Assembly (NCBI RefSeq): GCF_038396675.1
Contig: NC_088931.1
Span: 63,289,501 to 63,353,500, forward strand
Source: Hydra vulgaris
Taxonomy: Eukaryota; Cnidaria; Hydrozoa; Anthoathecata; Hydridae
Direction of reading: 5' to 3'
DNA: 64,000 nt
Every line of letters begins with the position of its first letter. Position 1 is the first letter of the stretch. The position numbers and the translations under genes were made by a program. Below are positions 11,701 to 41,869 of this stretch, one piece after another. The notes beneath the pieces were generated by a model. The model worked only from the letters and a program-made list of their open reading frames with translations, was not told the DNA's origin and did no database searches.

Positions 11701-12218
11701 TAACATTAAAAGTAATAGTAACAATAAAATATTAGTCTAAAATATACAAAAACTAAAAACAATAAATTAAATTTTGCAACACAGTAGTAACCCAGTAAAC
11801 ACACAAACGTCTACTAAACGTCAAAGCAACGTTTCAACAAAACGTTCAGTTTCGGTCAATTATCCGTTAAGAATGAAACCAGATTAACGTTAAGAACAAA
11901 CGTCCATAAAACGTCTATATTCAAACGTATTATAGACGTCTATTATAGGGTTATTATACGTATATAAAGCGTATAGATTTTGTTTAATTTACGTCTAAAT
12001 CTAGTCTAACTAACGTATATAAAGCGTTTAGTTTTAGTCTAAGTAAACGTATATTAAACTTGTCTATTAGTTTATTTGGTTTAGTTAATGTAAATTTAAT
12101 CTATTTAAATTTTAAAACTAATATAAGTTAAAATTACGTTATAACTTTTTAACTTTATATAAGTAATAAGAGCTATATAGGTCGTGAAATGTATAAATAA
12201 GATATAGTTATAAAAGAC

Positions 12219-12449
12219 CGGGGGCTGTATTCTCATCTCTCCGTTAAGCTTAACGGAGCGTTAGTCAAAAATTTCTTTTAAACTACATTAATAAAAAATT
12301 TATTTAAAATTATAATTTTTTAAAAATAAATGTTTTATTTTGGTATAAGTTTTATTTTAAAGAATTTATATAAATTTTTGTCATTTCTTTACAAATTTCA
12401 GACAAAAGCTCCGTTAAGCTTAACGGAGAGATGAGAATACGGCCGCTGG
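12219..12449. mobile_element. MITE copy 1 (nested)
   Basis: About 230 bp with long inverted ends: ggggctgtattctcatctct plus ccgttaagcttaacggag at the left, and the complement ctccgttaagcttaacggag plus agatgagaatacggcc at the right. Each end contains the 20-bp perfect palindrome ctccgttaagcttaacggag. A second copy in the opposite orientation is at 61021-61267. The core is AT-rich and has no coding capacity. Confidence 0.85.
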
Positions 12450-12769
12450 TCTTATTTTTTATACTTTTTATAACTATTATATTATGTTTATAAACTTTTA
12501 TACTATACTACGTATGTTATACTTTTATTTTATAAAACTATATATAAAGTTATAAACTTATATAAAACATTTTCATATAGTGGGGATTTTAGAGAAATGT
12601 TTCGATAATTAAGAAAAAATTAAATGATCAAGCTTTTGGCAGAGGAAATATTATATTAAAAAATTTCTATCAAATATTTTTTAAATATAATCTCAGCAGA
12701 AAATAAAAGTTTACATTAAGATTAAGTCAAAAATTACTTATAAAATTAATAAACTCATAAACAAATATT

Positions 12770-12910
12770 TTGGACCACTGGTTTATCCATCATCAAAAAT
12801 CTTCCTAGAATACCGTCTACCACTTGTTTATCATGCACCTGTTTGTGCAGCATCATCATCTACATCGTTATCCTAATCGTCGTTACCTGATTTGTAACCG
12901 CAAAAAACTC
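12770..12910 (-). pseudogene. Possible decayed acidic coding segment
   Basis: The minus strand reads SGNDD, stop, DNDVDDDAAQTGA, two stops, then TSGRRYSRKIFDDG. This has protein-like composition but in-frame stops. It lies within the same TIR element and on the same strand as the candidate exon at 13300-13404, so it may be a later part of the same captured or self-encoded gene. Weak evidence. Confidence 0.2.
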
Positions 12911-13299
12911 GGGGTAAAATAGATAGCATTAATTTTAAATTTTAATTAAAATAATTTAAATGTACATTCATAAATCAAAATTGGAATTACACAGAACAAC
13001 TTTACATATAGAGGATTTTCTGAATGGAAGTTTCCGAAATTTCCTGTACCATCCATGTTTATTTTTGACAAAAATAAACATGGAAAATTTCGTAACGTCG
13101 CGCCATATTATATGCAGTGGCTTTTACCAGCTCTGTTCTACCAATTTTCTTTAGCAAATATAACTAAATTAAGCTAAAATGCATCTAAAATAAAAAAAAT
13201 TATTTATTAAACCTCTTGATTAATGCAAAGATGAATACCTACAGTGACACTATCATACTATCGCGTACAAAATAAATTTAAACTGTTTATAAAACTTAC

Positions 13300-13404
13300 G
13301 AAAAAAGTTCTTGCTGCAGGACTTTTATAACGAGAGACCAGCAACTCATATTTTTTAAGTGTGTCAATGTTGCAATCAATAATTTCTAAAAGATCTGAGT
13401 CCAT
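13300..13404 (-). CDS. Candidate first coding exon inside the TIR element
   Basis: On the minus strand an ATG at 13404 opens 35 codons (MDSDLLEIIDCNIDTLKKYE then LLVSRYKSPAARTFF) that end exactly at the consensus donor GTAAGT (13299 downward). The amino-acid composition is protein-like and helical. A 4-codon upstream ORF starts 14 nt before it. I do not recognise the family and could not find a convincing following exon; an acceptor ttattttag exists about 125 nt downstream but its frame closes quickly. It may be a fragment of a captured host gene or of the element's own gene. Confidence 0.35.
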
Positions 13405-14044
13405 TAAGTTGTTGGCATTTAAGAAGGTAGATTGTCGCGATAAGAGGTTTTTAACTTTTTAGCTCGCGACGCTCGTTTATTATTTATTAATCAGTCGTTT
13501 TGCTTTCAGTTGTTGTATGGAAGCGAATCTTGAAAACTCATCGAAATTAATTATTTAGTCAATAAAAAGTCATTTTTTAATAATTTTTTTCTATTTTGTT
13601 TTAATCATGCCTATTTAAACCGCGTGACTTAAGCTATTATATGAGTCTTCTGACCAATGGCTATATTACTATATTATAATATAATAAACGTTTATTAAAC
13701 GTCGATCAAACGTTTAGAATAACAACTTATATTAGTTAATATTGTAAACGTTTGATTGACGTTTAATAAACGTATAAATTAAAAGATTTAAAGCGTAGAT
13801 TTTAAATCTATAAATTTTACGTTTAATTAAAGTCGATTAAAGGTTTACAATATTGACTAATGTAAGTCGATATTCTAAACGTTAGATCGACGTTTAGTAA
13901 ACATATATATAAAAAAGTTTGAAATATGCATTTTAAATCAAGCGTCGATTTTTAGACAATAATAGGTCGCTAAACGCTATATCTATTTTTCGACCGATTT
14001 CGATTAAATATTGACCAGTTCTGAACCAATCTGTGTTTACTGGG

Positions 14045-14892
14045 AAGATTAAAAAGTAGTTTTACATGAAAAAACCCACTAAAAAGTTTTAAGCATTTAC
14101 GCTTTTATTTTTTTAGATTTATCCATATTGTGTCTTTATTATTTAAGAGCTAGAAAAGTCAATGTGTGTACAGGTTTTTCTTGCTTAACTCAAAATGTCA
14201 ATCTAAGCATAGTCGTTTATTTGCGTTTATTCATTTAACTTGCGTTTATTTACTATGTTTTGGCAAAAGTATGTCCTAACACTTTTGTTTTTTCATTATC
14301 ATTTATCATATTTGGGCATTTCCAAAAAATCACGCACGAAAACTCGTATATGCTTTTTCTATTATTTTCATAATAATAAAACTGGCAGCCTCCATTTTAT
14401 TCTTATTTAATTCTAACCGATATTCATTAGTAATGTTAAAGTTAAAAATATCTAATATCAAATTAAGTTTGAAACGGAATCACGCATAAACTTTAATTCC
14501 TCGGAACATAAGTTTCAGCAGTATACTTTTTTTTTTTAATAATATTTTAAATATTAGTAAAGATTTCCAGAAAGTTACAAGATTGCACTATTATCATAGA
14601 ATATATGATAGCACTATGTATTACTAGGTAACACAGCAAAAAAGTTGAAAATTTATGGATTTCATATTAAAACATATCAAATCGGTTGCATTTGAATGTC
14701 TATAATCGTTCAAAACTAAAACTAGTTTTTTTTGCTTCAAGATGACCTTGTCCCAGATTTGGGACAAGTCTGCAGTGCTTTAGAGATCTGGGTCAAGTGC
14801 TCTCCCGCAGTGCTCTGAAGACTTGACTCGAAAAAAATTTAACGAGAAAGTTCACAACGCCTTTATTTCTGATGGTGCTTTCATTCTTAATC
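14045..14892. other. AT-rich intergenic stretch
   Basis: No gene seen. Contains a short GC-richer patch at about 14745-14830 with repeated 'gggacaagtc/tgggtcaagtgc' and 'gcagtgct' motifs. Confidence 0.4.
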
Positions 14893-16804
14893 ATGGCCTA
14901 CTTAAATGGCCTGATTTGTCGCATTTTCCGGAAAAAAAATTAAGTGACCAGTTTTTTTTACGGATTATGTATAAAAGCATGAGTTCCTGTTAAAGTTAAA
15001 AGTCGTGTTTGCACTATAAATGTTTTATTCTTATTTTATTAAAATGGTAAACTAACAGTTAGATTTTCTTTGAGTACTTACATTATTTTGTGCTGAATTT
15101 TTTGCTAACTGATTGCCTGCTTCAGTTTATTCCAATAACATAGAATACTGAAATAAGTTTTCAGATAGTTATCAACATGCTACTTAAAATAAACTTACAT
15201 TTTGCTAAGATTGCCTGATACTCTCCATTGAAAATAAAATTAAAGGTTTGTAATTTTGGAATTATTATAATTAAAATTAAAAGAAATATTTTTAACTAGG
15301 AATATTTATTTGGTCTTTGAAATTTTTTTCCAAGTGCTGTTTCCAAGATAAGTGACTTGATAATTAATTTTTCTGCTCTTTTTTTTAATTCCTATTCAGT
15401 AATTATTCTTTTAATAAACTTTATGAAATATATTCCCTGCTATGTAACCAGCAGTAACTTCAACTTAGTCTCTGGAACAATCAAATAAAAAAAAAGGGAA
15501 AAATATTTTTTTTGCATTCTTTTTGTTTTTTTTTTGTTTTTATTTTTATTTTTAGGTGCCCCAAGAAGTCCTAACGGTCTTGTCACAGAGCACCACGGAG
15601 GTGCATTTAACCGGGAAGTTTACGCCTCCTTCCTTACTGTGACGCGAAAATTTGTCCAGAGCTCGTTTCGAACCTGGATCTCCTGCTTATTCAACAAGTT
15701 GTTTCCTACATTTTTCATAAAACGGATTGTATTATATAACAAGTACGTTTTAAATACTCCTTTAATAAACTGGATGATAAATAGTTTTCTATCTCCAGTA
15801 AATGCTTTATAAAACAATGAAAATGTATTAACATTGTTAGAAGGGTTATCGGTAACAACAGCTTTTATTTTAAATTTAATTTGGTGAATTGAGATAATAC
15901 ACTGATCGATTCCTTTTTTCAAACATAAAAAAAGATTTCGCAGCATAAAAATACATTTTTGAAACCCTAAAATCATAAAAATAAAAACAACTTCTCTATG
16001 GAGATTATTTTCACAATCTTTTCCAAATTATTCACCACTTTGATATTAGACTGCTTATTGCAAATCATACCTACATGAAGCAGGCAATCACTTAATACAC
16101 AGTTTTTGTCAATGTTTTTTTAACATACTACAGTTTTTAATTTATAATTTTCACCACTGCGAAACCATTTAGGTAAGATATAGCCTTTATAAGACAATGA
16201 AAAATAAAGAATTTTATTACAGCCATTGACTTAAAAACAGTTGACATGACCTGATTTGTTGCATTTTAGTTGTTGCATGTTTGAAACATACAGCATTATA
16301 GAGTGTTTACATCGCAAAACATTGTTTTACAGTGTTAATATTCCTAAGAAAAATCTATGTTTTATTCCTAATAATTGAATTTATAATAAATACAAAATTA
16401 CAAACCTTTATTTATTTTTTTAAAGCTATTTCCATCGGAGAGTTGTGGGTAGTTTTAGCAAAATGTAAGGTTATTATTAGTAGCATGTTGATATATGTTG
16501 ATATAGCTACCTGAAAGCCTATCTCAGTATTCTGTGTTATTGGAATAAATGAAGCAAGCAATCAGTTAGCGAAAATCCAGCAAAACACAAAGTAATTATT
16601 CAAAGAAAATCCAACTATTATCTAACCATTTTAATAAAGTATTTTATAGTCTTTATTTTACAAGAATAAAACATTTATAGTGCAAAGACGACTCTAATCC
16701 ATAACAAGAACTCAAGCTTTTATACATAAGCCGTAAAAAAAACTGGTCACTTAGTTTTTTACGGAAAATGCAACAAATCAGGCCATGTAATTTAAATAGG
16801 CCAT
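14893..16804. mobile_element. 1.9-kb element with ~300-bp terminal inverted repeats
   Basis: Sequence from 14893 to about 15186 is repeated in reverse complement from 16804 back to about 16490, with moderate divergence. Matching landmarks in order from the outside are atggcctacttaaat, ggcctgatttg, gcattttccg, aagtgaccagttttttttac, gcactataaatgttttattc, taactgattgcctgcttc and attccaataaca. The middle has no transposase and contains an antisense SINE at 15552-15690. The outer end is estimated; no target duplication was identified. Confidence 0.75.
15552..15690 (-). repeat. tRNA-derived SINE, antisense copy
   Basis: The plus strand reads aggtgccccaagaagtccta, then gtcttgtcacagagcac, then cctccttccttac, and ends with ttcgaacctggatctcctgc, the complement of a tRNA B box region. 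It matches, in reverse, the copy at 63371-63540. It is inserted in the core of the long-TIR element. Confidence 0.7.
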
Positions 16805-17217
16805 TTTTGAGCATGCATTGAACATGATCAAGAGGAACATACCTCTTGTTTCTGACGTCAACGCTGTGTTACGGGTGCTTGACGGTTAAAACGGTTTAAA
16901 TTGAAAACCTCATAAATCGGTTAAAATTAAAAAATGTTTAAACGGTTGAACATCTTAATATCATATCCGCATTTTAATAGATTTATTTTTACTTCTCAAA
17001 ACGCGCTTTGATAAGCCAAAGTTTTTTCTCAAGTTTTTCTAGATCTAACGACCAACCATTATTGTGCATGTGTGCGTCATTCGAAGCGCCGCTATGTTTG
17101 TAAAAAAAAAACTTTTGTTGATAAATAAAAAAGATTTTTTTTTGTTGACCAATAAAAAAGACGTTCATTCAAAGATAAGTCGTCACTTCCTAAATCCTTT
17201 GTCTTATATTCTTTGCA
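16805..17217. promoter_or_regulatory. 5' flank of the EndoU gene
   Basis: This 410-bp stretch separates the long-TIR element from the EndoU start codon and should hold the promoter and 5' UTR. I see no convincing TATA box. The pyrimidine-rich stretch immediately before the ATG (ttgtcttatattctttgca) lacks an AG next to the start. Confidence 0.3.
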
Positions 17218-36701
<19,484 letters not shown>

Positions 36702-37330
36702 ATGAATTTATTTTTTTTTTGTTGGTTTTTTTTAATTTATGGATTTGAAATTTTTTTTTTAAACATTTTAGACACTTAAAATTATTGCACGATTTATTGG
36801 ATTGATGGAATCTAAGGAACTATATAAACTTTTTAAAAAAAGACCTTAGGTGATTTTAAAATTATTGCACAATTTTGGATAGATGGAGTCCAAAGAATTA
36901 TATATAGCTTTTTTAAAGAATACTTTTTTTTTTTTTTTTAGGTAATTATGATTTTTTTTTTAATTTTTAGGCATTGTGAATTTTTAAAATTAATAATTTA
37001 AATTTTTTAGATTTTTATGTTGATATAAATTATATTTTTATTGGGAGCAATATTTTTTGTATTATTTAAAAGTTATAAATATAACAGAAGAATAAAAAGT
37101 TGTGTTATTGTTATTAGGTTAAAAAACAACAACAGCAAAACAAAAAAAGGGAGAGTTAAGGATTTATAAGGTCAATAAATTGCGCAATGCTGAATTTCAC
37201 TAATAAACAAAACATAAAGATCAAAAGTTTTCCATTGCAAAGCCTTACTTTAAATAAAAAATCCAAAATGCCAATTAATTTAAATGAAAATCACTGCGTA
37301 AAAGAGCTCAAGATTTCCTACTTATGTTTT
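36702..37330. other. 3' flank of EndoU
   Basis: T-rich, with two similar short segments (36775-36850 and 36855-36910, 'aaaattattgcac...tggatggag'). aataaa at 37091 is a possible poly(A) signal. No gene. Confidence 0.5.
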
Positions 37331-37890
37331 GTTTAAATCAATGATACATTTTATGAACTAGATGTCTAACTTCGATCCGAAAAGTGTTTTTGCCCTTTTT
37401 ACAAATGGCGGATTAAATTTGTAAACAAATATTTTTCCTTTTCCTTTCTCAAATGAAGTAAATATATTTTAAATTTAAATACTATTTATGCATTAGTGTT
37501 AAGCGGAAACTAGAATACTTGTAATAATTTTTTATGTAAATAATAATTTATGATTCCTTAATTTATTTTCGATTAAAAAGGGATTAAAGACCTGAATAGA
37601 AAAGTAAAACGACAAGCATTTTTATATATTAAAATACTTTTTAATAAACATAGGCTCATAAAAAAACTTTTATAAGTATTTTTATAATTATTAAAATTTG
37701 TTTTTGAAATATCTTTAATTTATTGGGAGCTTTTAACTTGCATCTTTAACTTTTATTCCACACTTCGCAATCAGGTTTTGCCCTTTTTATGGCGGACTAT
37801 TGTTATAAACAAAAAAAAGTGGCTTCATTTTTTGTCTAATAATATCCTGCAAGTTAGACATCTAGTTTATGTAATATATCATTGGTTTAA
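37331..37890. mobile_element. 560-bp MITE-like element
   Basis: The ends are inverted repeats: left gtttaaatcaatgataca then gaactagatgtctaactt, right aagttagacatctagttta then atatcattggtttaaa. Just inside both ends the motif ttttgccctttttac/tatggcgg with ttgtaaacaaa/ttataaacaaa recurs as a direct repeat. No coding capacity. Confidence 0.6.
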
Positions 37891-38039
37891 ATATACTTAG
37901 CGTTGCGAAATTTATGGACGATCTCTAATATATAAATTTGTAATACTAGTAATTAAATTGCTCGTCAACTTAAAAACTAACATGAAAATGTTTTTTATTA
38001 CTTCAGGCCAAATCATTTTGCCACTAAGATTTCTTTAAG

Positions 38040-38250
38040 AGGCGGTCACCAACGGCTTTCGCCTCTGTATTGGCGGCAGTCTCTAAAACATTTTGCATCC
38101 AAAAAAAACTCTAGCTGCGGCCGCCAATAGAAAGGCGGAAGACAGAACATTTTGCCGCTAAAAAAATTCATTGGTAGGCAAAATTTTGCCGCTAATTGCT
38201 GCGGAAAAAAAGTAGAGGCGAGAAGTTTTACGCCGTTTATCAACACTGAT
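38040..38250. repeat. GC-richer dispersed repeat fragment
   Basis: The strings cattttgc and ttttgccgctaa recur and ggcgg motifs are frequent. Composition differs from the AT-rich surroundings. Probably part of a repeat; identity unknown. Confidence 0.35.
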
Positions 38251-38439
38251 TAAACACATATAAATATTTATATTTTATCAGCTAAACTAAAATGTTATCA
38301 TATAAATTAAAATAAAATGCTTTAAAAACAGTAAAACTTATAATTCAGAGGAGTCTACAGAGGAGGTATAAATGTAAGAAACTTATTAATAAGACCAGTA
38401 TTATTAAAACAAGGTTGCACTGTGTAACTTTTTTTTCGC

Positions 38440-38700
38440 AAAACAACGGATAACTTTTGCAATATTTTTTGCCTATATGTTTTGCATTTCCAGACTCTAT
38501 ACTTAGCCTTACTAGCATGTTCAGGCCGTTCATGTTCTGAATCATGGTAGACCTGATATCATTTAATAAGTTTAAGCTTACTAAATCTTCATTCAGCTAA
38601 TGGTACTGTTCCTAGTGCTATAAAGAATATGCTCAAACTGACACTGAGGTTTGAAAATATACTTTCTCTTTTGCACTCGACCAAAGTATTTTGCAATTTG
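38440..38700 (-). pseudogene. hAT C-terminal relic, antisense
   Basis: The minus strand reads LSIFFIALGTVPLAE, stop, RFSKLKLIK, then in other frames STMIQNMNGLNMLVRLSIES. This corresponds to the C-terminal hAT motif (P.t.a.gERsFSkLkliK..lRs.M...rL..L..lSiE) of a different hAT lineage from those at 7 kb and 34 kb. Confidence 0.6.
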
Positions 38701-40606
38701 TTGTGCACCCAAAAATACGGAAATTAAAAAAATTAATTATTGATAATTATATTACCTAAAAGATGTTAAAAATATATAGTAACTAAAAACAAAATCGTAA
38801 ATATTAATATTTATACATTTTACCTCTATTTTATAGGCACACAATTTTTTTTTAGAACAAATAATCTTAAAGATTGCTTTAGTGAGTTACCATAGTTTAA
38901 TCAAAAAACAAAAAAATGACTAACTATAATTGGGATATAGGGTCTTTTGTTCTATTAGTAACTCTTTAACGTTGCATTGCATTTCGAAAATTGATATATA
39001 TATATATTCATAAATAAAAATTATATCAGAAGACGGTCTGAACTAATAAGACTTAAATGATACGTGGTGATATAGATGAATTGATAACTTGATAGTATTG
39101 ATAAATGGCAACAATGAGTCTTCAACTTTATATTTTTTTCTCTTAAGGAAACTATATATACAAATCATTTCAAAATTAGCATCTGCTATCGTTGTCTCAT
39201 TTATTGTACTTGCAATTGTACTCTTGATTCAATTCTCTACCTCAATATTTAATAATCTCTTATTTTTTCCTGGTATGGAATGCTATTGTCATATTTGGGT
39301 TGATTTTTCTAACGATACTATTTTTATTTTAAATAAGATTCTAAAGGGAGGGGTTTTAATAAAATACCTATTCTAGTTAGTAAGCTTGAGCTTTTTTTCC
39401 ATCGTTATGTTTGATTAGCTTAATCAGCCGTGGCGCAGTGATTAAAGTTCTGGCTAAGAATTAAGAGCTCCGAGATTTGATGCCAACTTTAACCAGATAA
39501 ACGACGTTGGTAAGAAAAAAACGCGAACTTTCTTGTTAAATTCTTTTCCACTGTGCTCAGTGATAATACCGTAACAACTTATTGTAGCACCATAATAACT
39601 ACACACAAAAAAGTAACTTCATGCACTTTTTTCTTTTTATCATTGTAATTTAACTTTTTTTTTCTTTTTTACAAATACTACTGTGATTGCTGCTCAAGCA
39701 AGCTACCATAGCAACCATCTAAGGTTCCATCAAAAAATACTCAACCAATTTTTCACTCTTTAGCTCTTTTGTTTCTGTTAACTCTCAACTTAAGTTGTGG
39801 TTTCAGTTTTTTCGAGAGAAATGAAAATACTTTAAAAACTTTATGGTTTACGGGCCCCTAAAGTTTTATGGTCCTAGCTAAGGTTTACAATTTGTACCTC
39901 CCTCTCATTGAGCTGCTTTAACCATTTTACCAAGACTGCTTTAACTGTTGACAACTTAATATCAAACTTAAATAAAATACAGAAAAAATAAAAACCCTAT
40001 GAATATACTCTCGAGTCCTTAATACTAAGGGCGGGGGTGAGGGGTTTATGTTACAATATAAGTATTTTTTATAAAAGTTTCAGTTTATTAATCCTGATAA
40101 ATATTTTTTACAAAACACGCATAGAACTATTTAATTCTAGCATGGCTTGCGGTCAAATGCGCATTTTCTAACAGCTGTTTTATAATAATTAAATAGCATA
40201 TACGCTGATATAAGTTTTATACTTTAGTAAGAAACAAAACAAAAGCTCGTTTTCGACAAATAGAGATTTACTTGGTCGGCGATTTTTAATGCTTATTTAC
40301 ACTGAAAGTTTTTGTCTTTATCAGTGACTGAAATAATTATTTTCTAATTTTACGGCCGATTATCACTGGTCTTTCTTTTTTTGTTGTTAATAACAAGTAA
40401 AAATTAATAAACGGGAGGGTCTTAATAAGCTTGGGGTGGGTGGAAAAAATTTTCAAAAATGAATAATCGCCCTCCTCCCTTTTTATTAAGAACTCGAGAG
40501 TAACTTACAGTGTAAGTTACAGTATGGTATATTAATGTTTTTCGTGTACTTACCATTTTTGCCGTAAAAGCTCAACCCTAATTGCGTTAATGGATAAATG
40601 TTTGGC
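38701..40606. other. AT-rich intergenic stretch
   Basis: Apart from the SINE at 39422-39640 I see no gene. The plus frame at 39089-39376 is hydrophobic but has no family resemblance. Confidence 0.4.
39422..39640 (+). repeat. tRNA-derived SINE
   Basis: Head cagccgtggcgcagtgatta (A box) followed by ccgagatttgatgcc (diverged B box), then ggtaagaaaaaaacgcgaac and cactgtgctcagtgataata plus ccgtaacaac. Same family as 63371-63540 and 59940-60290. Confidence 0.75.
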
Positions 40607-41469
40607 TTAAGGTGGTACACCCCCATTAATTTTGGAATTTTTTTACAAAAAATCAATTTTTCAAATATTGTTATTTTTAGTTCATAGAACATATTTATGA
40701 TTTTTTTAAAAATAAAATAAATAAATAAGTATAAAAAATGTGTGTACTTTGGCCATCATAGGATTTTGAGGTCCATAGCAACGCCATAGCAACGCATTTT
40801 TAAACAAGAAAGTTTCAACTTGTTCAAGCTTCTAAACAACAATACTTCAGCTTCTTCTTTATTATTTATACTTCAGCTTCTTCTTTATTATGTGCTTTAT
40901 GTTTAGTAAATGATTTTAATGAGCTCATGCTTTTTTTTGCAATGTAATCAACTTTTTCTTTGTTTTTTGTATTTTTCTTAAAACGTCATTTTTAGCAAAT
41001 GTGCAACTTTTAAAACATGATATTTTCAGATTGCGACTATATGTTAACATGAAATTATGTTGAAAATATGTTAACAGAGTGTTTTTTTTATTGTTTAACT
41101 TAGGTAATAAACCAGAATTACAAATAAATATGGGTGTCAAAGTATATTTAATACCTTTTTTTCTTGCCCTTTTTATAAAAAATTACTTTAAAATACATAT
41201 TCAATGCATAATTTTGGTTCATAACCTCTTCACATCTTTCAGGAATGTGAAATTTTCAGAACTTAATGATTTATTGAAATGGAGATTCTTTTAAATTATA
41301 CCCCCTTTTGCGTAATTTTTATTGAATAAGTGAAGCAAATGTCGGGAAATCAAGACTTCATGTTTAGAAAAATATCAGCACACTTGTTTCAACTCGTGTG
41401 GTTGTGTTTTTAATTTTGTTTTGATTATTTTAAAGAAAATTTTTATTGAATGGGGGTGTACCACCTTAA
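40607..41469. mobile_element. 855-bp TTAA-flanked TIR element
   Basis: 40611-41465 is bounded by inverted ends ggtggtacacccccatt and aatgggggtgtaccacc (17 bp), with TTAA immediately outside on both sides (40607-40610 and 41466-41469). TTAA target duplications are known for piggyBac and Kolobok transposons. The inside has no transposase and contains a repeated ccatagcaacg motif near 40775-40795 and a duplicated cttcagcttcttctttatta. Confidence 0.75.
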
Positions 41470-41641
41470 ACATTTTTTAGATTTTTATTCTTTACAATCC
41501 TTTAAGTTACATTGTGGACTACTATTAGTCTATCAGTAACAACTAAAAAATAAAAAATGTGACTTTAAAAACAAAACAGCATTTTAGTTTTATTATTTTA
41601 CTAGAAGAAGTCGAAACAAACCACAGTTACTATTAACTAAA

Positions 41642-41703
<62 letters not shown>

Positions 41704-41750
41704 TATATATATATAAATTACTGGAAAATCATAAGACTCATCAGAAATGC

Positions 41751-41842
<92 letters not shown>
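41642..41842. repeat. Two (TA)n microsatellites
   Basis: 41642-41700 and 41752-41842, separated by a unique 50-bp stretch. Confidence 0.95.
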
Positions 41843-41848
<6 letters not shown>

Positions 41849-41869
41849 TTATAAAAATACACAGATTTA

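Larger units (their letters stand above)
11791..14044. mobile_element. 2.25-kb TIR element with ACGTTTA-rich ends
   Basis: A perfect 13-bp inverted repeat, cccagtaaacaca at 11791-11803 and tgtgtttactggg at 14032-14044, bounds the element. Both subterminal regions (about 11810-12060 and 13680-13960) are packed with variants of aaacgt/acgttt (for example aaacgtttattaaacgtcg and aacgtctactaaacgtc), in both orientations. Such arrays are typical of transposase-binding ends. Inside lie a nested MITE (12219-12449), a hairpin at 13052-13084 and a candidate minus-strand exon (13300-13404). No transposase is recognisable, and no clear target duplication was found, so the superfamily stays open. Confidence 0.65.

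Noticed and set aside
39089..39376. Hydrophobic 95-residue frame as a membrane protein
   Set aside because: No family resemblance; AT-rich DNA readily yields Ile/Leu/Phe-rich frames.
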